A program made the position numbers and the translations under genes. Shown here one piece after another: positions 7,792-15,480 of a stretch of 19,323 bases of DNA. The notes below the pieces were generated by a model. That model did no database searches, was not told the origin of the DNA, and saw only the letters and a program-made list of their open reading frames with translations. This DNA is from UBA6100 sp049658145 (GTDB taxonomy: Bacteria > Actinomycetota > Coriobacteriia > Anaerosomatales > Anaerosomataceae), in contig JBASOJ010000029.1 of the NCBI GenBank assembly GCA_049658145.1, positions 1-19,323 of the forward strand, given 5' to 3'. Position 1 is the first letter of the stretch. Each line of letters opens with the position of its first letter.

Positions 7792-8193
7792 CTACCCGAT
7801 CAAGTGCACCCCTGGGAACGCGGCATGTGCGTGTCTGTCCGCCGAAAAGAGCTCCGCATCCAGCATCGCGGCGATCGCGGGAGCGCAGGCGTCGTAGAAG
7901 TCGCATCCGAGTACGGCGGTCTGATCGAGCGCAGCCCGCAGAACGTGTGCGACGGGCGGCACGGCGACGAGCCCGACCGACTCGAAGAACTCCACTGCTT
8001 CGCGGGCGGATGCGTCATCAGCCTTACGTCGCACGGTGCGCAGGACCTCGTAGACGAACAGGTCAGGCACGACGAGCGTGACCTCACCCGTTGCGGCCTG
8101 GCGAAGCAACGCGAGCGCCTCGTCACGCCCCGGCTCGGGCACGAACCACTTCACCCCGACAGATGCGTCGAGCACGATCAGCCGGCTACCCAT
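7792..8193 (-). CDS. vapC: PIN-domain toxin (VapC family)
   Basis: This 133-residue PIN-domain protein is the toxin of a type II toxin-antitoxin pair. PIN toxins are magnesium-dependent RNases that cut tRNA, rRNA or mRNA. The acidic residues expected in the active site are visible: the aspartate in IVLDASVGVKW, the glutamate in DLFVYEVLRTV, the aspartate in CDFYDACAP, and the aspartate in LFSADRH. The start overlaps the antitoxin gene by 8 nt, the usual arrangement that couples toxin synthesis to antitoxin. Its RNA target cannot be told from sequence. Confidence 0.92.
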   Translation of the reverse strand: MGSRLIVLDASVGVKWFVPEPGRDEALALLRQAATGEVTLVVPDLFVYEVLRTVRRKADDASAREAVEFFESVGLVAVPPVAHVLRAALDQTAVLGCDFYDACAPAIAAMLDAELFSADRHAHAAFPGVHLIG

Positions 8194-8515
8194 CCGTCCG
8201 GTCCGCCCGCTCCTCGATGATGCGCTTCACCACTTCGGCGTCACTTGCGCCCTCAGGCGCGTGGCGCAGGCCGATGAGGAACTCGCTCCCGCTTACCTCG
8301 GGTAGCCGATCGTTCTCGGCCCACCGAGCCGATATCCGATCGGCGATGGCGATGGCGTGCTCGACTCCCGCACGCCGCTCGGATTCGGCGCGCGTAGCCA
8401 CGTACTCGGCAAGCGCCTCCTGCACTATGGAGCTCCGGCTCCGCCCCAGCGCGGTGGCGTCCGCATCGACGTGTTCGAGCAGGTCATCCGGGATGTAGAT
8501 GTTCACCTTCGCCAT
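8186..8515 (-). CDS. vapB: Ribbon-helix-helix antitoxin (VapB-like)
   Basis: The N-terminal 45 residues (AKVNIYIPDDLLEHVDADA, then GRSRSSIVQEALAEYV) form a ribbon-helix-helix DNA-binding domain of the CopG type. The remaining 60 residues are acidic and probably wrap the toxin. It should neutralise the PIN toxin and repress the pair. At 109 residues it is longer than many RHH antitoxins. GGAGG lies 8 nt before the ATG. Two copies of a short palindrome sit 15-39 bp upstream and are the likely operator. Confidence 0.92.
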   Translation of the reverse strand: MAKVNIYIPDDLLEHVDADATALGRSRSSIVQEALAEYVATRAESERRAGVEHAIAIADRISARWAENDRLPEVSGSEFLIGLRHAPEGASDAEVVKRIIEERADRTDG

Positions 8516-8529
8516 GCGCTGCGCCTCCG

Positions 8530-8554
8530 AGGTGCTACCTGATAGGTGCTACCT
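8530..8554 (-). promoter_or_regulatory. Tandem operator of the vapBC pair
   Basis: The 11-bp palindrome AGGT-GCT-ACCT occurs twice (8530-8540 and 8544-8554), spaced 14 bp centre to centre. Tandem short palindromes before an RHH antitoxin gene are typical cooperative repressor sites. Confidence 0.7.
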
Positions 8555-8607
8555 TCGGAGCGTACCGTAGACCCTGAGCGCCCACAAGCCACGACGTTCT
8601 CACTCCC

Positions 8608-9849
8608 TCAGAGCATGCCCTCCCACCAGCCCGCCAGCCGGTCCGCGTGGTGCCCGTACACGAGCACGATGTGGTTGCCGAGCGGCGCCAAGAGCAGATC
8701 ACCTACGCTCCCGCGTGAGAGCGCAACGCGCACCTGCGTTCGGCACAGGTTCTCGGCATCCCCGGTGGAGACGACCTCCCCTTCCGCCAGCCAGAGCGCA
8801 TCCATCATCGAGCCGCCGATGCGCAGCAGCGTGACCGGGCCGAGCGGCAGCTGGCCCTGGATACCGATGCCGAGCCCCGACTCGAAGTGCGAACGAAGCC
8901 GGTAGCTCTCCACAAGCGTGCGGGGCACCGTGCAGTGCGCCAGCACGAGCGCATTGGCGTCCTCGTCCACCTCGGAGGGGTTGGCCATCCACGGCACCTC
9001 ACCGGTGAGCAGCTTCGCCCACATCAGGCCGACGGTGCTCACGAGATCGCCTTCGCAGCCCGAGATCACCCCCGCGTCGGTGAGCTCCGAGAGCGCGAAG
9101 CAGCCGCTCGTGCCGCGCGCCAGCACGATGTCGAAGCAGCGCAGCGTGAGCGCGTCGAGCCGATGCTCCGCCACAAGCCGACGCAGGCCCTCGTGCACCC
9201 GCGACACCTCGCTCAGGTCCGCGGCCGAAGGCTCCACTGTGTCCGTCGCGCCGCCCGCCAGCGATGCCGCTCCGATCGCCACCGCTTCGCCGGATGCGGC
9301 CTCCATCGCGGAGTCAAGCTCCTCGAGCGGGATCGACACGACCTCGGGACCCCACACGTCGGACACGACCGCCGGATCGGGCGAGCTCGCCACCAGCCAG
9401 TCTGAGGGCGCGCCTACGAGGCCGATCCTCGCCGAGCGCAGCGCCGAGCGCACGCCCACGTCGTGCAGCGCCTCGTCGAGCGCGGCGAGGCCACGCTCGT
9501 CATCGGCGCCGCGCAGATACACGATCCGTCCCTGCGGACCGTCCTGCTGCAGCCGCGCGAGCACCTCGAGCGAGGCGGGCAGCGAGTTGTTGCCCGGATG
9601 CGCCAGGAGCACCACTGGCTCGCCGGGGACGAGCGCTTGCCGCTGCTCGTAGAGTGCGAGCAGGGCGCCTTCGGTACCGCCAGTTGCCATCACGTACACG
9701 AGCGGCGCGGGGTCGTTCAGGTCATCCGCGGTCCAGCGCGCCCCCCCAAGGGCGGTCATCCGCTCCATGTATGCGGCCACGACCACTTCGTTCTGGCCAG
9801 CACCGGCGAACGGCGGGACAACAGGGATGAAGCCGAAGGCTCGGGACAT
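8608..9849 (-). CDS. L-fucose isomerase-like protein
   Basis: This 413-residue protein resembles the L-fucose/arabinose isomerase-like proteins found in many anaerobes and archaea. Recognisable segments are the N-terminal VYVMATGGTEGALLALYEQ and LLAHPGNNSLPASLEVLARL, then RIGLVGAPSDWLVAS, and the C-terminal block with GCFALSELTDAGVISGCEGD, WMANPSEVDEDANALVLAHC and ESGLGIGIQGQLP. That last block contains the conserved glutamate, aspartate and histidine residues where sugar isomerases bind a metal. No sugar kinase, aldolase or transporter is nearby, so the substrate is unknown and sugar isomerisation is only a family-based guess. The ATG at 9849 has GGAG 7 nt upstream. The gene is divergent from the lipoprotein gene at 9970. 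Confidence 0.75.
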   Translation of the reverse strand: MSRAFGFIPVVPPFAGAGQNEVVVAAYMERMTALGGARWTADDLNDPAPLVYVMATGGTEGALLALYEQRQALVPGEPVVLLAHPGNNSLPASLEVLARLQQDGPQGRIVYLRGADDERGLAALDEALHDVGVRSALRSARIGLVGAPSDWLVASSPDPAVVSDVWGPEVVSIPLEELDSAMEAASGEAVAIGAASLAGGATDTVEPSAADLSEVSRVHEGLRRLVAEHRLDALTLRCFDIVLARGTSGCFALSELTDAGVISGCEGDLVSTVGLMWAKLLTGEVPWMANPSEVDEDANALVLAHCTVPRTLVESYRLRSHFESGLGIGIQGQLPLGPVTLLRIGGSMMDALWLAEGEVVSTGDAENLCRTQVRVALSRGSVGDLLLAPLGNHIVLVYGHHADRLAGWWEGML

Positions 9850-9969
9850 GGGATCACTCCTCGATCGCGGGTGGACACTCCTGAAGGTACCCCACGCGGG
9901 CACCGCGCGTTCAGGTATCCTCGGTATCGGATGTGCTTGTGTGCGCAGATGGCCGCTTCTGGAGGTGCC

Positions 9970-11058
9970 ATGCGTCGGGTGACGATCATGCTCGTGGTGC
10001 TGCTCCTGCTCGCCGGGTGTTCCGGCGGGTGGCCCGAGGGCGTCATCTACCCGTCCATAACCCTCGACGAGACGGTCACGCAAGACTACCCGGTGAGCCG
10101 AACCTTCACCTTCGAGGGACGCCAGGTGACACTTGACGTCACCGTGGATGGCAGCCTGTATGCCGGAGCGGTCGCCGCCGAGAAGAGCGTCACGCGCTTC
10201 GGCAATGCGCGCGAGAACGACTGGATCGAGGACTACTGGCCGGCATTCATCGACGAGGAGCACCAGGAGCCCTTCTTCGGCGACGTGCTCGGGGCGCTCC
10301 ACCAGGTGCGCGACTCGCTCGGGCTAGACTCGGACCGCTACGCCGAGCTGCTCACCGTCTTCGCGCAGTCGCTCGTCTACGAGACCGACCCGGTGGACCT
10401 CGAGCCGAAGTTCCCGGTGGAGACCTTCGTGGACGGCACGGGTGACTGCGACGACAAGACGCTGCTGCTCGCGGGCCTGCTCGCGCGCGAAGGCTACGAC
10501 GTGGCGATCCTCATGTTCGAGCCCGAGAAGCACGTGGCGCTCGGCATCCGCTCGGCCGACCTCCCCTACCGCGACACCGGGTACGCGTTCGTCGAGACCA
10601 CGTCGGGCGGCTTCATCGGCATGGTTCCCGACAGCCTCACGGGAGGCCTCACACTCACGAGCGAACCGCGCGTGTTCCGCATCGGCACAGGTAGCACGGC
10701 GTACACAGCCGGCGACGATGTGCGTGCGATCCTCGATGGGCACAGCCGGGCCATCGCCGAGGCCGGCGGCCTGGTAGCGAGCATCGAGGCGGTCGATGCC
10801 GACCTCGCCACCCTGCAGAGCGAGCTCAGCGCGATGCAAAGCCAGCTGGATAGCCTCAGATCAGCGCGAAACACCGCCGAGTACAACGCGCTCGTGCCCG
10901 AGTACAACGCCCTGGTGGAGCGCTACAACACGACAGCCGATGAACGCAACGCACTGGCCGCTCAGCACAACGTGTTCGCCGAGGTCGACCGGCTTATCGT
11001 GGAGGGCCTGGATGACCGGCCGGGTACCTACGCCGCGGTGATGGACGCGCTCGACTAG
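9970..11058 (+). CDS. Lipoprotein with transglutaminase-like domain and coiled-coil tail
   Basis: The first residues (MRRVTIMLVVLLLLAGCSGG) give a signal peptide ending in an LLAGC lipobox, so the protein should be lipid-anchored outside the membrane. The middle region contains FVDGTGDCDDKTLLLAGLLA and later EKHVALGI, the Cys and His of a transglutaminase-like (papain-fold) core, with a possible acidic third member in YAFVETT. Such domains can be proteases, transglutaminases or binding modules. From about residue 265 a long helical region follows (EAVDADLATLQSELSAMQSQ), with a repeated EYNALV unit. I chose ATG at 9970 because GGAGG precedes it closely and the lipobox then has normal spacing; an ATG at 9949 is possible. 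Total 362 residues. I do not recognise a specific named family. Confidence 0.82.
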   Translation: MRRVTIMLVVLLLLAGCSGGWPEGVIYPSITLDETVTQDYPVSRTFTFEGRQVTLDVTVDGSLYAGAVAAEKSVTRFGNARENDWIEDYWPAFIDEEHQEPFFGDVLGALHQVRDSLGLDSDRYAELLTVFAQSLVYETDPVDLEPKFPVETFVDGTGDCDDKTLLLAGLLAREGYDVAILMFEPEKHVALGIRSADLPYRDTGYAFVETTSGGFIGMVPDSLTGGLTLTSEPRVFRIGTGSTAYTAGDDVRAILDGHSRAIAEAGGLVASIEAVDADLATLQSELSAMQSQLDSLRSARNTAEYNALVPEYNALVERYNTTADERNALAAQHNVFAEVDRLIVEGLDDRPGTYAAVMDALD

Positions 11059-11106
11059 CGCATCTCCACACACAGCACACAACTCTGCCGCGACCGCTCC
11101 ACGCCG

Positions 11107-11138
11107 ATACTGCATACCTCGTAGGGTATACGCCGTAT
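11107..11138. promoter_or_regulatory. ATAC-N3-GTAT site pair before the 4Fe-4S gene
   Basis: An exact ATAC-GCC-GTAT lies at 11128-11138, and a degraded partner, ATAC-TGC-ATAC, at 11107-11117. The same 11-bp motif forms the strong palindrome at 15011-15044. The site lies about 37 bp before the ATG of the 4Fe-4S protein, a normal operator position. Confidence 0.4.
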
Positions 11139-11174
11139 GCGACGCACCAGGCGCCGCCCCATCAGGGAGGAACC

Positions 11175-12416
11175 ATGCCGGTCGAGAAGGCCCCGCTCAC
11201 ACCCCGCAGGACCGCTCGGATCGTCCGGTGGGTGATACTCGCCGCCGTGCTCGCGCTCGTCACCGTGCTCGGCTATCTGCACCAGACGCTCGGCGTGAAC
11301 AAGCCCGTGGGCGTGGACGCGCTCTGCCCCTTCGGCGGGCTCGAGACGCTCTTCTCGCTGCTCGCGGGTGGCGGGCTCATCAAGCAAGTCGCCGCCTCCA
11401 GTGTGGCGCTCCTGGTGGCGGCGGTGGTGACCGCGCTCATCTTCCGGCGCGCGTTCTGCGGGCGCATCTGCCCGCTCGGTTACCTGCAGGAGCTCTTTGG
11501 CGGCATCGGGCGCAGGCTCTTCAAGCGGCGCCTCGAGATGCCGACCGCGCTCGACCGTCCTGCGCGCTACCTCAAATACGTGGTGCTCGTGGCGATCCTC
11601 GTGCTCACCTGGAACGCCGGCGAGCTCGTCATCCGCTCGTACGACCCCTGGGTGGCGTACAACCACCTCACGTCAGCCGAGCTGCTCACCGAGAACGGCA
11701 TCGGCCTCGCGGTTCTCGTGGTGGCGCTCGTGGGCTCACTCCTCTACGACCGCTCCTTCTGCAAGTACGCGTGCCCGATGGGCGCCTTCCTCGGCCTCAT
11801 CTCGCGCGTGAGCATCTTCAAGGTGCGCCGCAACGCCGAGACCTGCATCGACTGCAAGGCGTGCGACAAGGCATGCGCGGTGAACATCACGGTCTCCGAG
11901 GTCGATACCGTGACAAGCCCCGAGTGCATCGACTGCGGCGAGTGCGTGGCTGCGTGCCCGGTGAAAGACACGCTCGCGATCGCCCCGCCGAGTGGCTCGG
12001 CGCTCTCCCCCGTCGCCACCGGCGCGCTCGCGGTGGGCACGTTCGCCGTGCTCGTGGGCGGCGCGACCGTGACCGGCAACTTCGACTGGACGGTGCCCAC
12101 GCTGCGCGAGCAGATCGAGAGCGGCTCCGGCGAGCGCACAGGCGGCGACATCAGCGGCCTGCCGTTCGACACCGCGCTCATCAAGGGCAGCACGCCGCTT
12201 TCGCAAGTCGTAGACGCGAGCGGTATCCCTGCGAGCGTGTTCACGCAGGTCTACGGCGTACCCGAAAGCGAGATGGACGGCGCGCTCAAGGACCTCAAGA
12301 CCGAGTACGGCTGCTCCCCCGGCGAAGTGCGCGCGTTCATCGAGGCGTACTCGGCGGACCCGGGCGTGGCGGATGCGTGGGAGGTCGGCGCGTTCGAGGA
12401 AGAGGAGCACGAGTAG
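11175..12416 (+). CDS. NapH/CcoG-like polytopic 4Fe-4S membrane protein
   Basis: This 413-residue inner-membrane protein has four or five membrane helices (near residues 16-38, 73-95, 130-150, 172-194 and 275-295). Two copies of the family motif C-x3-C-P-x-G are present (RAFCGRICPLG and RSFCKYACPMG), preceded by DALCPFGGLE. A two-cluster ferredoxin module follows (CIDCKACDKACAVN and CIDCGECVAACPV), so it can bind two 4Fe-4S clusters. Family members move electrons between quinol or ferredoxin and periplasmic partners. The C-terminal 75 residues (TPLSQVVDASGIPASVFTQV onward) are a soluble domain I recognise only as common in such proteins of anaerobes. GGGAGG precedes the ATG. It stands alone, with no reductase partner next to it, so its electron acceptor is unknown. 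Confidence 0.88.
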   Translation: MPVEKAPLTPRRTARIVRWVILAAVLALVTVLGYLHQTLGVNKPVGVDALCPFGGLETLFSLLAGGGLIKQVAASSVALLVAAVVTALIFRRAFCGRICPLGYLQELFGGIGRRLFKRRLEMPTALDRPARYLKYVVLVAILVLTWNAGELVIRSYDPWVAYNHLTSAELLTENGIGLAVLVVALVGSLLYDRSFCKYACPMGAFLGLISRVSIFKVRRNAETCIDCKACDKACAVNITVSEVDTVTSPECIDCGECVAACPVKDTLAIAPPSGSALSPVATGALAVGTFAVLVGGATVTGNFDWTVPTLREQIESGSGERTGGDISGLPFDTALIKGSTPLSQVVDASGIPASVFTQVYGVPESEMDGALKDLKTEYGCSPGEVRAFIEAYSADPGVADAWEVGAFEEEEHE

Positions 12417-12484
12417 CGGCACGCAGAGTACACGCACGCGCTCAGTGATGTATGTGTCCTCGCCCTGGTGACAGTCATGTGCTA

Positions 12485-12504
12485 TCCTTTCCTCGGAGAA
12501 AGGA
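12485..12504 (+). other. Hairpin hiding the ribosome site of the AAA gene
   Basis: TCCTTTC pairs with GAAAGGA across a 6-nt loop, just before the ATG at 12511. The right arm is the AAAGGA ribosome site, so the mRNA would sequester its own Shine-Dalgarno. It could limit expression or act as a switch; the stem is only 7 bp and A/T-rich. Confidence 0.4.
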
Positions 12505-12510
12505 AAGACG

Positions 12511-13839
12511 ATGTCAGCCATCGAACAGTTGCTCGCCGACTTCCAGGAACGTCCGCTCCCCGCCGTCAGCCCACGGCTCGTGCGGTTGCCCGAGACTCCC
12601 GGCGTTGCCAACGTGGTCATCGGGATGCGGCGCTCAGGCAAGACGTACCGGCTCTACCAGGAGATGCACCGTCTGCTCGACGGCGGCGTGGACAAGCGGC
12701 GCATCCTCTACATCAACTTCGAGGACGACCGCCTACAGCCACTCGGACCGGATACCCCCGATCGCGTCCTTGAGACCTTCTACCGCGCCAACCCCGCTGC
12801 ACGCACCGAGGGCACCTACCTCTTCTTCGATGAGATCCAGGCTGTGGACGGCTGGTCGCGCTTCGCGCGGCGCGTGCTGGACACCGAGAACGCCCGCATG
12901 TACGTCACCGGGTCTTCAGCCAAGATGCTCTCGACCGAGGTATCCACCGAGTTCCGCGGGAGAGGTCATGCCGTCGAGCTGCTCCCCTTCAGCCTCGCCG
13001 AGTCACTGCTCTACGACGGGGTGCAGCTCTCTCGCGGCACGCCCGGGGCACGTGAGCGCTCGAGACTCGAGGCGGCGCTTGTGCAGTACCTGCAGGTCGG
13101 CGGCTTCCCCGATGTGCAGCCCATGGACGAGCCGAACCGCATCCAGACGCTGCAGGACTACCTGCAGCTCGTCTTGCTGCGTGACATCATCGAGCGGCAC
13201 GAGATACGCAACCCGCACGCAGCGCGCTACTTCGCGCTGTCGCTGCTTCAGTCGGCAGCGTCCCCCACGTCCGTGAACAGACTCGCGGGCGACCTCAAAT
13301 CGCGCGGCATCGCGGTCGGCAAGGATACACTGTACGCGCTCCTCGACCACTTCAGCGACGCATTCCTGCTGTTCCCTGTGCCGGTGTTCGCGCGCTCGCT
13401 CCGCGAGCGCGAGTCCAACCCGAAGAAGATCTATCCCGTCGATCCGGGGCTGGCGTTTGCGGTCGCCTCGAGCGCGACGGAGAACGTGGGAGCACGGCTG
13501 GAGATGGCTGTGTACCTGGAACTCCGGCGGAGGCTCCGCGGAACGCGCGATGGCACCATCTCCTACTACCTCACCACCAGCCGACGGGAGGTCGACTTCA
13601 TCGTCGGCGATCCCGAGCTCGGAAACTCACATGAGCTGATCCAGGCATGCGCCGACCTCTCGAACCCGATCACGCGGGAGCGCGAGATGCGCGCACTCAC
13701 CGAGGCCATGGCCGAGACCGGCATACACGAGGCGATGATCGTCACGCTCCATGAGTCCGACACGATCGAGGTGCCCGAGGGCACGGTCCGCGTCGTCCCG
13801 GCATGGGAGTGGCTACTCGCCGACGCCCTCCGCGAGTAG
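12511..13839 (+). CDS. AAA_14 / DUF4143 ATPase
   Basis: This 442-residue protein has the usual two-part layout. The N-terminal AAA_14 domain shows Walker A (VIGMRRSGKTY), INFEDDRL, Walker B (TYLFFDEIQAVDGW), and the sensor-like YVTGSSAKMLS. The C-terminal DUF4143 part shows YLQVGGFPDV, YLQLVLLRDIIERHEIRN, the winged-helix-like SPTSVNRLAGDLKSRGIAV, KKIYPVDPGLAF, and a nuclease-fold-like ending REVDFIVGD. Such ATPases are very common in mobile or accessory regions of anaerobes, and their role is not established. The ATG follows an AAAGGA site within a hairpin. It converges on the nucleotidyltransferase-fold gene at 13938 with about 100 nt between them, where I see no strong terminator. Confidence 0.9.
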   Translation: MSAIEQLLADFQERPLPAVSPRLVRLPETPGVANVVIGMRRSGKTYRLYQEMHRLLDGGVDKRRILYINFEDDRLQPLGPDTPDRVLETFYRANPAARTEGTYLFFDEIQAVDGWSRFARRVLDTENARMYVTGSSAKMLSTEVSTEFRGRGHAVELLPFSLAESLLYDGVQLSRGTPGARERSRLEAALVQYLQVGGFPDVQPMDEPNRIQTLQDYLQLVLLRDIIERHEIRNPHAARYFALSLLQSAASPTSVNRLAGDLKSRGIAVGKDTLYALLDHFSDAFLLFPVPVFARSLRERESNPKKIYPVDPGLAFAVASSATENVGARLEMAVYLELRRRLRGTRDGTISYYLTTSRREVDFIVGDPELGNSHELIQACADLSNPITREREMRALTEAMAETGIHEAMIVTLHESDTIEVPEGTVRVVPAWEWLLADALRE

Positions 13840-13937
13840 GTCGTTGGCGCCATGCACCGGGTTGCGGCTTCTTGCCCTTGAAGCCGGCGGAAGCGCGGTT
13901 CTTGTTCGAGATCGTGTGCCGACGCTGCAAGCACGCA

Positions 13938-14993
13938 TCAATCGTTCTCACTTCCAACAAGACGCCGCACCGCTGTTGCAGCACCGGGCGAGACCCGCTC
14001 CAGGCCCCCGAGCGACTTGATGACCCGGCTCACCCACGACTGACCGCGCCCGGCGAGCGCCTCCCAGGCGAGCGTCAGGTCACCCGGGCGATCCTCCGCG
14101 AGGAGCTCGAGCAGCTCGGCGGCCTGCGCCAGGTCCTTCTCGCGCTTCGTCTGCATCACCGCGGGACGCTCACCGGCAACGATAAGCTTCTGGAGGGCGA
14201 ACCGTGCCGGGTCGGGTACGTTCACGGCCACCACCGTGCCGTCAACCACGGCCGCGCGCACGGGCCGCTCGATCAGGTAGTCGAGGAATCGCAGCGGCCG
14301 TGCGGCAGCGGAGAACCGCGGGATCGCGACCGGACGTGATGCAGCGCGGGCCGTCGGAGTGAGAAGATCAACTCGCAGGCTTCGCCCGCGCACCTTGAAT
14401 GACGTGCTGGGACTCGTGCGGTCGAGTCCGGGAACCGGCAGGAACCCCATCTCAAGGCTTTCGAGCGCCGATGGCACATCCCCACCCGTGTCCGACACAG
14501 CGACGTCAACCGTTCGGTCGGCCGCGATGTCCACGTCCTGCGTTCGCAATGAACTAGCCCACCGCACGCCGAGGAGATTGCCGAGCACCACGAACGCGTG
14601 CGTTCCCACCAGCACGCCGCCCATATGGAACACCCCCACATCAGCGAGCGCACGAAGCACGCGCGCCGAAGGCGTGTCGGTGATCATGGCCCCGCCCGCG
14701 CGCAGCAGGGCCGCCAGTCGATTGATGGACTCCTGCTCTGCCGCGACGTTCGCCCGGCCTTCAGCGAACCGCCTCGCGAGGTCATCAAGCGCCGCATCGC
14801 GCCTGCCGAGGTACGTCTGCTGCTTCGTGCCACCCGGCCCTACGTGCTGGAAGTAGTAGTACTCCTGCCCTTTGATCGTCTTGGTGACGAACGACCCGGC
14901 GGCGTGGCCGACGGCACGTGACGCTTCGTATGCGGCAAGCTGCTCGAGCAGCTCGGCATAGAGGGTCTGGACCTCAAGCGGCTGACGCTGCAT
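13938..14993 (-). CDS. GSU2403-type nucleotidyltransferase-fold protein
   Basis: This 351-residue protein matches what I know of the GSU2403/NTP_transf_8 family. The N-terminal part is helical with KTIKGQEYYYFQHVG and TYLGRRDAALD. A nucleotidyltransferase fold follows, with VLVGTHAFVVLGNLLGVRW and TQDVDIA, where the D-x-D supplies metal ligands; a later FKVRGRSLRVDLLTPT segment gives the third acidic position. The C-terminal part has DYLIERPV, ALQKLIVAGER, and KREKDLAQAAELLELL. Relatives of this fold act in toxin-antitoxin and abortive-infection systems, but no partner gene is adjacent here. GGGGGAGG lies 6 nt before the ATG. A perfect 14-bp inverted repeat directly upstream points to tight repression. 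Confidence 0.82.
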   Translation of the reverse strand: MQRQPLEVQTLYAELLEQLAAYEASRAVGHAAGSFVTKTIKGQEYYYFQHVGPGGTKQQTYLGRRDAALDDLARRFAEGRANVAAEQESINRLAALLRAGGAMITDTPSARVLRALADVGVFHMGGVLVGTHAFVVLGNLLGVRWASSLRTQDVDIAADRTVDVAVSDTGGDVPSALESLEMGFLPVPGLDRTSPSTSFKVRGRSLRVDLLTPTARAASRPVAIPRFSAAARPLRFLDYLIERPVRAAVVDGTVVAVNVPDPARFALQKLIVAGERPAVMQTKREKDLAQAAELLELLAEDRPGDLTLAWEALAGRGQSWVSRVIKSLGGLERVSPGAATAVRRLVGSEND

Positions 14994-15010
14994 GGAACAC
15001 CTCCCCCGGA

Positions 15011-15044
15011 GTTATACGCAGTATACCGCGATACTGCGTATAAC
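15011..15044 (-). promoter_or_regulatory. Long palindromic operator of the nucleotidyltransferase-fold gene
   Basis: GTTATACGCAGTAT and its exact reverse complement flank a 6-nt centre. Each arm is itself a small palindrome of the form ATAC-N3-GTAT (15014-15024 and 15031-15041), so two dimers could bind side by side. The right end supplies TATAAC- and TATAC-like -10 sequences. It ends 17 bp before the ATG. Confidence 0.7.
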
Positions 15045-15114
15045 AACAGAGGCAGCGCCACGGATCAGTGCCTGCGGGGCGGCCGCCGCTAGGACGCCTG
15101 CGGCGAGACGTAGC

Positions 15115-15130
15115 GGGTCCTAGCGGACCC
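15115..15130 (-). terminator. Possible terminator of the Rhs cassette array
   Basis: GGGTCC-TAGC-GGACCC gives a 6-bp GC stem immediately after the stop of the last small membrane gene. No T run is present, so this is weak evidence. Confidence 0.35.
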
Positions 15131-15138
15131 TCGCAACA

Positions 15139-15480
15139 TCAGTCGTGCCTGGGCACGTACTCCGGTGACCATCCGTTTTGTCGACGTATCCGTGAAGTCC
15201 TGATGCCGATGGGAACCAGAACAACCGAGAACCAGAGCACCGTAAAGACACTCCAGTAGAAGCCGACGATCACACCGGTTCCTGTCAGGTAGAACGAGCT
15301 CAGGTCCACAACGAACATGACAACCATCGCGCCAAATGCGAGCCACATACCCGCAACTCCTAGTCGATGCGCATGCCCTGCAACCTCCTCCCGTCTTCCG
15401 AGTACCAGGGCCCGAGTGAGAAGAACGAGCCCGGCGACACCACCCATGAGCAGGGGTACTTCCCACCATGTCGTCAGCAC
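15139..15480 (-). CDS. Small membrane protein, candidate immunity protein of cassette 1
   Basis: A 113-residue protein with three likely membrane helices (about residues 8-22, 40-60 and 69-90), basic loops (GRREEVAGHAHR) and a basic, polar tail (IRTSRIRRQNG). I recognise no family. I chose the GTG at 15480 because GAGAGGTGA, formed by the end of the upstream Rhs tip, lies at the right distance; the open frame extends further but would overlap the tip gene. Only 4 nt separate it from the tip stop, so the two are translated together. Rhs toxins are normally followed by the immunity gene, and the position plus the matching layout in the other two cassettes suggest immunity to a membrane-acting tip. 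That role is inferred. Confidence 0.72.
   Translation of the reverse strand: MLTTWWEVPLLMGGVAGLVLLTRALVLGRREEVAGHAHRLGVAGMWLAFGAMVVMFVVDLSSFYLTGTGVIVGFYWSVFTVLWFSVVLVPIGIRTSRIRRQNGWSPEYVPRHD

Noticed and set aside
9463..9969. N-terminal extension of the transglutaminase-like lipoprotein
   Set aside because: It would overlap the isomerase-like gene on the other strand and place the signal peptide in the middle of the protein.
9850..10302. N-terminal extension of the fucose-isomerase-like frame
   Set aside because: It is antisense to the lipoprotein gene and of low complexity; ATG at 9849 has a ribosome site and a family-like start.
11228..12448. Second long plus-strand frame over the 4Fe-4S gene
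   Set aside because: Arginine-rich out-of-frame translation; the 4Fe-4S cysteine motifs are in the other frame.
12468..12488. GTGACA and TATCCT as a promoter for the AAA gene
   Set aside because: The two boxes are only about 9 nt apart, too close for a sigma-70-type promoter.
13860..13900. Terminator between the convergent AAA and nucleotidyltransferase genes
   Set aside because: Only a 6-bp stem (GGCTTC/GAAGCC) with a long loop and no T tract; too weak to call.
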